Origin: Akebia trifoliata
Lineage: Eukaryota > Streptophyta > Magnoliopsida > Ranunculales > Lardizabalaceae
NCBI GenBank assembly: GCA_017979445.1
Contig: CM030710.1
Span: 15,610,248 to 15,674,247, forward strand
Reading direction: 5' to 3'
DNA length: 64,000 nucleotides
The position numbers and the translations under genes are program-made. Below are positions 55,733 to 64,000 of the stretch, one piece after another; positions within the stretch are counted from its first letter, which is position 1, and every line of letters begins with the position of its first letter. Below the pieces are notes generated by a model. The model had not been told where the DNA came from and searched no databases. It worked only from the letters and a program-made list of their open reading frames with translations.

Positions 55733-58159
55733 TTGGTAGACGTTCAAAATAACGTGTTAGAACCATTTGATCCTGAGATCGAACGTACCATCAGTAGGAT
55801 ACGCAAGACACCATCAGTAGTTATGATGGGTGATCGAGAGCGAACTCTCAATGAGCTCTTCGCTCCAGCTTCCGCATCTCCTCCCACATGCATTGTTTTA
55901 CCGTTGAACAATGCACCTCAGTTTGAAATTAGGGCTGCCACCATCAATATGCTCCCTAAGTTCCACGGTTTAGAGCGTGAACAACCTTACACCCATCTTA
56001 ATCGATTCTTGACTATATGTCAAACTTTTAGAAATCAGAATCTAGATGAGGAGAGTATCAAGCTTATTCTGTTCCCGTTATCCTTGGAAGACCATGCAGC
56101 TGCGTGGTTGAACTCCCTAACACCCAATTCCATATCTACTTGGGATGTTCTATCAAAAAAATTTATGGCCAAATTCTACCCCGTGGCCAAAACTGAGAAA
56201 ATGAAGGACTCTATTAGAAATTTTAGAGCCCGTCCTGATGATGAATTTTCCCAAACTTGGGAAAGATTCAATGATTTATTGGTCAAATGCCCACACCATG
56301 GCATTGACAAAGCACAGTTGGTGCAAAGTTTTTATAGAGGATTAACAATGAATCAACGTACCTTAGTCGAGTCAATGCATAAGGGTCAGTTCATGAACCA
56401 GACTCCCAACCAAGCGTACGATTTCCTCGTAGAGTTAGCTGAGAGTGCTCAAAACTGGAGTACTAACCAAGAAGAATTTGATAGAGACGATCCGGTTAGG
56501 AAGACAGGCATGTATGAGATGAAGGCAGACCCTGATCTCAAAAATGTCATGTGTAGTCTAGTGAGTGGGATGAATAATCTCACGAAGAAGTTAGATGCCT
56601 TTACCATCTCAGCATCCAAACCTCACCTAGACCCTCGTACAATTTCGCAAGTGACTGTCGAACCGAGTTCTTTGTGTGTCATATGCGACGGCAATGACCA
56701 TTTGGTCGAATGTTGTCCCACCTTGCCTCAAATCAAAGCTGAACAAGCAAATGCGATTAATGGCTATAGTGCTTTTAAGAAGCCAACTCCAAACTCTTTT
56801 AGCCAAACGTATCACCCAGATAATAGGTTTCATCCTAATTTCTCATACAGACAGAACGAACCTATTCAATCTAGTGGTCCGTCAGGTTACAATAGGAGTT
56901 TTCCTAGGCAATCTGGTTCTTCCACAAACCAAGCCATTGTTACTCAAGTCCCTTATCAACCCCAACAATCTACCGATTGCAGAGCCATCATACCAGATCC
57001 CATGACCAATTACCAGCAGCCTGCCCAACAACAGTCGTCTTTAGAATCTATGATTGCCGAGTTGATGAGGCAACAACAGCAGTTCATCCAAACTCAACAG
57101 CAAACCCATCAAAATCAAACTCAGATTAACCAGGTCACTGCGCAATCCATAGCTAAGATGGAAGTTCAGTTGGGGCAGTTAGCTCTTTCCTTGAGTGGGA
57201 GAGAGAAAGGTCAATTTCCTAGTCAGACTATCCCTAACCCTAGAGGTCAACCTTTGATTCCAAACGGATCAAAAGGTCAATACGAAGTAGGAAGCCATTC
57301 TGGAGCTCCACAAGACTCAGTCCAGGCTATCCACACCTTGCGTTCGGGAAAAAAGGTGGACAACAAGGTCCAACCTATTGACACGGGAGAAAAGGTCTTA
57401 GAAAAAGACAAAGTTCAAAAAGAAGCCATAGAGTCTCCAACAGAGAAGAAGAAAGATTTGGAAAATCCTCCTATCATTTTGCCAATTCCAAAAGCTCCAT
57501 TTCCCCATCGTCTTAGAGATTCTAAAAAAGGTAACAAGTTTGAGGGTGTCTTAGAAGTCTTCCAAAATGTGCATATCAATATCCCATTCCTAGATGCCAT
57601 TAAGCAGATACCTTCTTATGCGAAATTCTTAAAGGATTTGACCACAGCTAAAAGGAAAACACCATTTCCTCGGGAAGCTATTATGGCAGCTCAAGCTTCG
57701 TCACTCATCCAACAAACGATTGCACCAAAATTTAAGGATCCTGGATGTCCGACAATTTCTATTCATATTGGAAATCAAGTGGTCGAAAAATGTCTCTTAG
57801 ACTTAGGGGCCAGTGTGAACCTTTTACCCTATTCGGTTTATAAACAATTAGGTTTGGGGGTTTTGAAACCCACAGATATCACGTTGAGTCTAGCCGATAG
57901 GTCCGTAAAAATTCCAAAGGGTATAGTTGAGGACGTGATAGTTAAAGTCAAAGATTTCTATTTTCCTGTTGACTTTGTTGTCTTAGACACAGAGCCAGTC
58001 ATCAATTCGAATAGTCATATTCCTATCATCTTAGGACGTCCATTCTTAGCCACGTCTGACGCAGTCATTCGTTGTAGAAACGGAATTATGACTTTAGCAT
58101 TTGGGGATATGAAAGTGAAACTGAACGTCTTCCACAATTTCCAAGGAATGATGATGTAG
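55733..58159 (+). CDS. gag: Gag-protease of Ath-2, open over 808 codons
   Basis: Gag makes the particle; the aspartic protease cuts the polyprotein. Residues 70-210 form the retrotransposon gag domain (LPKFHGLE, PYTHLNRFL, AAAWLNSL, W..L...F...FYP). A zinc knuckle C315..C318....H323....C328 follows, then a Q-rich stretch (about 425-480). The protease site DLGAS is at 690-694 with NLLPYSVY after it, and IILGRPFLATS lies near the end. DLGAS and this layout are typical of Athila-like elements. The frame opens at a TTG (55733); the first ATG is codon 31 (55823). Codons before it (PFDPEIERT) look like conserved gag start sequence, so the original ATG is probably lost. The frame ends in TAG before RT, where a frameshift separates pol. 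Confidence 0.9.
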   Translation: MVDVQNNVLEPFDPEIERTISRIRKTPSVVMMGDRERTLNELFAPASASPPTCIVLPLNNAPQFEIRAATINMLPKFHGLEREQPYTHLNRFLTICQTFRNQNLDEESIKLILFPLSLEDHAAAWLNSLTPNSISTWDVLSKKFMAKFYPVAKTEKMKDSIRNFRARPDDEFSQTWERFNDLLVKCPHHGIDKAQLVQSFYRGLTMNQRTLVESMHKGQFMNQTPNQAYDFLVELAESAQNWSTNQEEFDRDDPVRKTGMYEMKADPDLKNVMCSLVSGMNNLTKKLDAFTISASKPHLDPRTISQVTVEPSSLCVICDGNDHLVECCPTLPQIKAEQANAINGYSAFKKPTPNSFSQTYHPDNRFHPNFSYRQNEPIQSSGPSGYNRSFPRQSGSSTNQAIVTQVPYQPQQSTDCRAIIPDPMTNYQQPAQQQSSLESMIAELMRQQQQFIQTQQQTHQNQTQINQVTAQSIAKMEVQLGQLALSLSGREKGQFPSQTIPNPRGQPLIPNGSKGQYEVGSHSGAPQDSVQAIHTLRSGKKVDNKVQPIDTGEKVLEKDKVQKEAIESPTEKKKDLENPPIILPIPKAPFPHRLRDSKKGNKFEGVLEVFQNVHINIPFLDAIKQIPSYAKFLKDLTTAKRKTPFPREAIMAAQASSLIQQTIAPKFKDPGCPTISIHIGNQVVEKCLLDLGASVNLLPYSVYKQLGLGVLKPTDITLSLADRSVKIPKGIVEDVIVKVKDFYFPVDFVVLDTEPVINSNSHIPIILGRPFLATSDAVIRCRNGIMTLAFGDMKVKLNVFHNFQGMMM

Positions 58160-58443
58160 ATGATGGTATGGAGGAAGTGAACATGATAGATACGCTAGTC
58201 AATCAAACGTATCAAGAATTAGGGTACTCTGATCCCCTAACGAAATGTTTGGCTCATTTTGGCCTTGACTTGGACGTAGAAGAGTCTATAAGCGAAGTCA
58301 ATGCTTTGCTTGAATCCGTTCCACTCTTAGATTCTGTGCGGTGGCACGCAAAAGCTGAAAGTCTTCCTGTGCGCACATCCAATCTTGTTCCTTCTCATGT
58401 CGAGCCTCCAAAATTGGAACTCAAGTCTCTTCAGAGACCTTGA
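58160..58443 (+). pseudogene. Ath-2 protease-RT linker fragment
   Basis: An open piece in a different frame from gag-protease (from 58168: MEEVNMIDTLVNQTYQELGY, then an acidic stretch and LVPSHVEPPKLELKSL). It leads into the RT piece, which starts four bases before this one ends and in a third frame. Two small frameshifts, one near 58140-58160 and one near 58430, account for this. Confidence 0.75.
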
Positions 58444-59534
58444 GATATGCATTTCTTGGCAAGAATCAAACCTTGCCTGTGATCATTTCCTCTCACCTCA
58501 ATGAAGTCCAAGAGGGAAAGTTGTTAGGAGTATTAAGGGAACATCAAGAAGCTATTGGTTGGAGCATAGCTGACATCAAGGGAATTAGTCCATCTGTGGT
58601 GATGCACCACATTCGTTTAGAGGATTTTGCTAAACCTTCCTTAGAACCTCAGAGACGACTAAATCCTGTCATGAAAGACGTGGTTCGGATGGAAGTGATG
58701 AAATTGCTAGATGCGGGTATTATCTATCCTATCTCTGACAGTCGTTGGGTGAGTCCTATACAAGTAGTTCCTAAGAAATCTGGTATCACTGTGGTAGTGA
58801 ACCAAGACGACGAATTAATCCCCACTCGAGTCCAAAATGGATGGAGAGTGTGTATCGATTATAGGAAACTCAACTCGATGACTCCTAAGGATCATTTTCC
58901 CTTACCTTTCATTGATCAAATGTTAGAACGTCTAGCAGGACATTCTTATTATTGCTTCTTAGATGGTTATTCCGGGTACAACCAGATACCTGTTGCTCCA
59001 ATCGATCAAGAGAAAACAACGTTCACCTGTCCCTTTGGAACTTTCGCGTATCGTCGCATGCCTTTTGGATTATGCAATGCACCCGCTACTTTTCAACGGT
59101 GCATGATGAGTATATTTTCTGACATGCTAGAAAGATATCTCGAAGTGTTCATGGACGATTTTTCAATTTTTGGACCAAGTTTTGAGGAATGTCTCCATCA
59201 CTTGACTTTGGTCCTTCAACGTTGCAAAGAGGTCAATCTAGTCCTCAATTGGGAAAAATGCCATTTCATGGTAACATCGGGGATTGTGCTAGGGCACATT
59301 GTTTCTGCTAAAGGGATTGAGGTAGATAAGGCAAAGGTAGGTCTAATTGAAAAATTACCACCTCCTAGAACGGTCAAAGAAATTAGGTCATTCCTAGGCC
59401 ATGCGGGGTTTTATCGTAGATTCATTAAAGATTTTGGAAAATCTCGAAGCCTTTATGTGAGCTATTGGGAAGGATGTTCCTTTCGACTTTTCAGAGTCAT
59501 GTCTCTGCGTTCAACAAACTCAAGTCCGAGTTAA
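58440..59534 (+). pseudogene. pol: Reverse transcriptase of Ath-2
   Basis: The RT domain is complete in this piece: WSIADIKGISP, HHIRLED, the palm motif WRVCIDYRKLN, FPLPFIDQMLERLAG, FLDGYSGYNQIPV, FGTFAYRRMPFGLCNAPATFQR, the catalytic FMDD (59148-59159), and the thumb and connection (LVLNWEKCHFMV, GHIVS..GIEVDKAKV, FLGHAGFYRRFI). All core residues look intact. The frame is lost near 59440, after the RRFIKDF motif, and the match continues in the frame of the next piece. Confidence 0.88.
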
Positions 59535-59960
59535 CCTCGGCACCCATTATTCAACCTCCAAACTGGAGCATTCCATTCGAAGTTATGTGCGACGCTTCAG
59601 ATTATGCAATAGGCGCTGTTTTGGGTCAGCGAATTGAAAAACAACCTCATGTTATCCAATATGCTAGTAAAACCCTTAATGATGCTCAACTTAACTACTC
59701 TACAACGGAGAAGGAAATGCTAGCAGTGGTCTATGCCGTTGAAAAATTCCGCCCCTACCTCATAGGATCTAAAGTCGTGATCTACACAGACCACGCAGCA
59801 TTGAAGTACCTTCTATCAAAGAAAGATGCTAAAGCAAGGTTAATCCGTTGGATTCTACTTCTACAAGAGTTTGATCTCGAGATCCGAGAGATAAAAAAGG
59901 GGCAGAAAATGTCGTAGCTGATCACTTGTCTAGGATAGTTAACAAGCCATCCGAGGAATC
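59465..59960 (+). pseudogene. RNase H of Ath-2
   Basis: An open piece to 59917 with the RNase H set: D in [16 protein letters not shown] in [21 protein letters not shown] in [13 protein letters not shown] further frameshift falls in the run of A and G near 59895-59905, after which the expected ADHLSR motif (about 59916-59934) is in another frame. Confidence 0.85.
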
Positions 59961-60077
59961 CTTACCCATCTCTGAATCCTTTCCCGATGAGCAACTTATG
60001 CAAATCTCTCAAGCCAATCCGTTCCATGGTATGCGGACATTGTCAACTACCTAGTTACAGGTCAATTCCCAGTCGAA

Positions 60078-60395
60078 ATGACTAGTCAAGAGAAACTCCA
60101 TCTTCTGTCAAAAACAAAATGGTATTTCTGGGATGAGCCATACTTATTTAAGTATTGTCCTGATCAAATCATTAGACGTTGTATTCCAACCTGTGAGCAA
60201 GTCAGTATCCTAGAGTTTTGCCATAATCATGCCTGCGGAGGGCACTTCAGTGGTAAGAAGATCGCCATGAAAATCCTACAATGCGGTTTTTTCTGGCCTA
60301 GTATTTTTCGTGATGCCCACGAGTTTAGCAAATCTTGTGATAGATGTCAAAGATTAGGAAAAATCTCTAAGAGAAATCAAACGCCTCAACTTTGA
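60078..60395 (+). pseudogene. Integrase zinc domain of Ath-2
   Basis: LLSKTKWYFWDEPYLFKYC leads into the HH-CC domain: H and H in FCHNHACGGHFSGKK, C and C in SCDRCQRLG. GFFWPSIFRDAHEF lies between. The match to integrase stops at about 60385; the whole catalytic core that should follow is absent. Confidence 0.85.
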
Positions 60396-60774
60396 TTTTG
60401 ATAAAGCCGGTGAGAAGCGAAAGTTACAACTAGACGAGTTAGAAGAGAGCGATAGAATGACTCGTATGATTGTGCCAAAAGGTACAAAGAGCGTACCAAA
60501 TTCTTTCACGATAGGCACATTCTTAGGAGGAATTTCATTCATAATCAAAAAGTTTTGTTGTATGATAATAGACTCCACCTTTTTCCTGGAAAACTTAGTC
60601 TCGATGGACTGGCCCATATATTATCCAAACAGTTACCCCCATGGTGCTGTTGAAGTCCTTAATCCTAAGGACGGATCCACTTTCAAAGTGAATGGCCAAC
60701 GTCTCAAACCGTTTCTCGAGTATGTTCCGCAGGAGGAAGTTCTTTTTCTCGATGATCCCGTCTTTCAAAATTAA
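60385..60774 (+). pseudogene. Integrase C-terminal remnant of Ath-2 after a core deletion
   Basis: Directly after the zinc domain the sequence reads in shifted frames like the end of an Athila-type integrase: NFDFDKAGEKRKLQL and LDELEESDRM (60390-60455), then HGAVEVLNPKDG and FKVNGQRLKPFLE near the end. The D,D-35-E core, normally several hundred bases, is missing, so Ath-2 cannot integrate by itself. Stops and frameshifts also occur within the remnant. Confidence 0.82.
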
Positions 60775-62040
60775 CTATGTTTTCGTCTAGCTAAAGACGT
60801 TAAACTTAGCGCTTCTGGGAGGCAATCCATGCACTTCAAGGGACATTGTGTTAAATATCAACAGGACTATAAGGTCTTTCTCAGGTGCTATCTAACCCAC
60901 TTCATTTCATTTTGTCAATTTCAATTTTACCTTTGCATGTATATGTTGAAATATTGAGGACAATATAATGATTAAGTTTGGGGGTGTATGGGTTGGATTT
61001 CCACATATTATTTTATTCTTTTATACAAAAAAAAAAAAAAAAAAAATTGAAAAATATTTGGTTAGCAACTTTGTTGTATTTTTCTCAAAGTCTTAGCTTG
61101 TATCTTTTAAGCACTTAGTGAAAATATTTAATCAGTCTTTCATTGGAAGCTATGATCTAGAGTCCCCATTTATGTTTCTCTTAGGCAAAAATTAGAGCAA
61201 AGTTATCTTTTGGTTTATAGTCACTTCTAATAAGGTTACCAAGAGTCTAGATTGTATTAAAAGAGCTTGTTACCTTCTTTCTACCTAGAGTTTAAGGAAA
61301 AACTAGGTTTGATGAACTTTGACTTCCTTGTTCAATTGGTTGGTTGATTAGAAGAAAAATAGAACTGGATTGTATACACCTTGTACAGCAACCATTGAAT
61401 TAGACTGGGTACCGTGAAAAGGACTGCCTACTTTTCTTAGAAAAATAGTGAAGAAGTAATAAAAAAAAAAATAAAAAAAAAAAGAGAAAAAATCAAAGAT
61501 CCAAAAGTTTATGTAAAGTTTTAGTAGGGTGAAAGCCATCAAGTGTAAAAATGTGAGTATACTGGAATATCACAGATAAAGCCCCTTAGAGGTATTAAAG
61601 TGAATATCCACACTTCTCACTACCCCAGACAGGATGCTAAGTTTAGAATTAAACCCTAAGTTACTCCAGTTATTCTTGAGTAGTTAGAAGGTTGAAACTC
61701 ATTTTGGGAAATCGAATCTCTTAAATTTCTAAGTTAGAATCACTATCGCTCAAAGGTCAATTTAAGTCTAAGTTTTGTCGTAGAGAAATAAGGGTTGGGA
61801 CTCTATACCAAGCAGTACTTCTAATTGATTGACAAAAAAAAAAAAAAAAGACTTGTGCTTTTCAATATAAGTTTTGATTTTGACTATTTTTACTTCAAAG
61901 TTGTCTTTAAATTTTGTGGGTATATTTTCTGCAAACCCTCACGAGTCAAACTCGTCCACTAGGGGTAACCTAGCGGTTCAAGGGCTTGCTGCATTCGCTA
62001 AATGCAGTCGAGGTGCCTGCGAAAGTGGCAGTTTTATTTT
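60775..62040 (+). other. Ath-2 3' UTR, no env-like gene
   Basis: It starts with the block 'agcgcttctgggaggcaatcc' (60809), common after pol in this group. A polypurine-like 'aagtttgggggtgtatggg' follows at 60975-60993. The rest is homologous, in reverse complement, to the Ath-1 3' UTR. No env-like open frame is seen. It ends abruptly at 62040, where LTR sequence begins without the usual polypurine tract. Confidence 0.75.
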
Positions 62041-63165
62041 ACCACCACGTTGCATGTTAATTAGGCTTAATTATATATAAATAAATTCATTTACTAGATA
62101 AATCTAATTACGTGTATTTCTTGTGCAGAAAATCAACAATTTGGAATCAAAATCTCAAGGCAAAAGCATTTGGGCCCACTTTGGAATGCCCTAACACTTT
62201 GGAATGCCCTAATCCTTTGGAATGCCCTAATCCTTAACTCATATTCTCCTCTTTTGTCTTTTTGTGCAAAGAAAAGTGGAGGCTACTTTTAGACTCTTCT
62301 ACACACATTTTTCTCTATAAATAGAGCCTTCATTTCTAGAGAAAGGGTCCCATCTTGGTTCTCTTATCCAAGACTCCTTTAATCTAAGGCTCTTTGCCTA
62401 TTCTCTTATTTTTTGTATTTTCATTTTCTAGTTATTTTCTTTTGGTTAACTAGTCTTGTAAGAAGTAGAAGAAGAAGAAGTTGTAATTTTCTCCATGAAA
62501 TGAAGAAAAGTTCTTTCATCTCTTATCTTCCCTCTCTTGCAATGACATTAGGCTAAGTTTCCCTCCATTGGAGAGTGGAAAAGCCTAGAGCAAGTTCTTG
62601 TGTTATTTCTAATTTTATGCCTTTCTTTTATTTAAAATGCTTATGAATTCTCTTTAAGTTTCTTGCACATTTTATTCTTAATATAGATACTTTATGCTTA
62701 GATTAGATCAAGATAAAGTATGCTTAAATTAGATAATTTGTAGTAAGAAGTTCTCAAGAAATTCTACTTTGTTTTTGATCCTTTATTTCATTTTAATTGC
62801 AAAACTTTCCGATCTAAGGAGCTAACACCAAGCCCTTATGATTGAGTTATAAAAAGGCTAGAGACTAGAAATTGCTCATTAACATGTTTTAGGTAGATCC
62901 ACCTCCAATGGTATTTTAATTCATAAGTTTACAAGCTTTTAATTTTATTTACTTTAGTTTATTTTCTAGCAATTTTACATCTTCTTATAAGTTCAAAAAT
63001 ACAAAGAAAAACAGTTTTAATTCCTTTTAGTTAATTTAAATTTTATCTTCTTAGCTTAGCTCTATTCCTCCTTTCTCTTGGGTTCGATCCCCTACTTGCC
63101 TCACAAGTAAGGTAAAACTAAGATTATTATTAACTTCGGTGAGAAGAACAACGATAGTCTCATCA
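62041..63165 (+). repeat. Second Ath-2 LTR, lacking its first 106 bp
   Basis: It aligns with 53385-54505 at very high identity by eye and ends in the same CTCATCA. The TATA box is at 62316-62324. The 5' end of the LTR and the polypurine tract before it are gone: the 3' UTR runs straight into LTR position 107. Confidence 0.92.
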
Positions 63166-63171
63166 GAATTT

Positions 63172-63189
63172 TGGCGCCGCTACCGGGGA
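63172..63189 (+). other. Second primer-binding site, in tandem
   Basis: TGGCGCCGCTACCGGGGA, at the same distance from the LTR as 54512-54529. It shows that internal sequence, not flanking DNA, follows this LTR. Confidence 0.85.
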
Positions 63190-64000
63190 AAGGTAAAGGT
63201 AGTAGTGGTAAGTTTTGATTTAAAATTTTTTTTTTTTTTTTCATTTTTATTTTATTTTCTTTTTTTCTTTTGGTTTCTTTCTATAAGTTCAAGTGTTCTT
63301 GAGATTTTAAGAGAGAAGAAAGAAGAAAAAAAACATTAAAAAAAAAAAAAGTCATTTTCGTTTTCTTTTTAACCCTTGACAGCAGAACTTAAACTGACTG
63401 TAACTTTCTACTCCGATCTCCGATTATCTATTAGTGTATATCGATTTGGGGTAGAACAAAATTTTTTATAAAATGTGACAAAGTCAGTAAGATAGCGGTA
63501 AGTCAGATTCTGTTTTTGAGTCCATTTACTATCATTTCTGCTAACATTTCTGTTTTGCTTCTTGTAGGTGAACATTTTTTTTTTCTTTTTTTTCTTCTTT
63601 TCTTTCAATTTTCTTTAATCTTTAGTTAGGTTTATTTTTCTGTTTTAGAAACTCTTGTATAGGATTTCTTGTAATTTTTATTAATTATCCAAGAAGGCTT
63701 GGATTGTAATAGACTAAGGAAGGACGACGGGTGGACAATACCGTCACGGCTCCTTAGGTTCGCACACCAAAATTGGAGTTGGTGGCCTAAGTCGACTCAA
63801 ACCGTCTTCACCCCGTCTAGCACGGGAGGTAATCCCGAAACACCCACGCCTCTCTTTGCTAGTGGGTTACTCCTTGCCTTTGTATGTTATTTTTCCAATT
63901 TGCACACACTTGGAATAGTTAATTAGGTAGTAAAGAGCACCCCTCTCCTAGGGATGGCATGATAAGATAAGGATTGGAAGTCATTACCAATTCCTTGCTC
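63190..64000 (+). mobile_element. Start of a second Ath-2 internal region (leader), runs off the window
   Basis: A near-identical repeat of 54530-55338. Together with the LTR before it this makes an LTR-internal-LTR-internal tandem. Gag would be expected beginning about 400 bp beyond the end of the window. Confidence 0.9.

Noticed and set aside
1..64000. tRNA or rRNA genes
   Set aside because: No cloverleaf-like or rRNA-like sequence was recognised. The only tRNA-related segments are the primer-binding sites.

Overview
This is plant nuclear DNA made of nested, mostly decayed retrotransposons; I find no host gene, rRNA, tRNA or CRISPR array. Evidence for a flowering plant: Ty3/gypsy elements of the Tat/Ogre type (a second, plant-type RNase H after the usual one, an extra ORF ahead of gag, long LTRs), Athila-like elements (DLGAS protease, primer-binding site of the tRNA-Asp type), a LINE remnant, and long AT-rich spacers. 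The species cannot be named from this sequence.

Names used below. Tat-A (13973-24304), Tat-B (10450-32485), Tat-C (35065 to about 50380) and Tat-D (LTR at 33233) all read on the minus strand. Their LTRs therefore appear here as TGAAAGCGCC...GGGTGTCTACA. Tat-E (1-2430) is an old plus-strand relative. Ath-1 (LTR at 50381) is a minus-strand Athila-like element; Ath-2 (53279 to the end) is a plus-strand one.

Layout. 1-2430: Tat-E leader and broken gag. 2433-2780: a 136-bp triplication, continued at 9785. 2781-9779: a solo LTR with TSD GATTT, itself carrying a 3.9-kb Ogre-like solo LTR (4400-8333). 9843-10301 and 32608-33232: two halves of one LINE reverse transcriptase. They are separated by an LTR fragment of the Ath-2 type, which was split by Tat-B (TSD ATTAT). 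Tat-B in turn holds Tat-A (TSD GCAGG, two 1581-bp LTRs) and a solo LTR (25438-27183, TSD CTAGT). 33233-35064: the 3' end of Tat-D, entered by Tat-C. Tat-C carries the most complete Tat coding region (ORF1, gag, PR, RT, RNase H, second RNase H, IN, all with lesions) and a solo LTR at the PR/RT linker (42458-44228). Ath-1 enters the Tat-C leader. Ath-2 follows with gag-protease open over 808 codons, a frameshifted pol, a deleted integrase core, and then a second LTR, primer site and leader in tandem.

How the parts relate. Tat-A and Tat-B have lost the same pieces (ORF1, most of gag, PR, RT, RNase H) at matching junctions, so they look like members of a non-autonomous lineage that would have needed a Tat-C-like helper. 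The Tat elements share a 3' UTR of tandem hairpin-forming repeats with compensatory arm changes, and a leader with twin palindromes. A leader block of about 150 bp is recognisably shared between the Tat and Athila-like elements. These non-coding structures are the most interesting part of the window. All alignments were made by eye.
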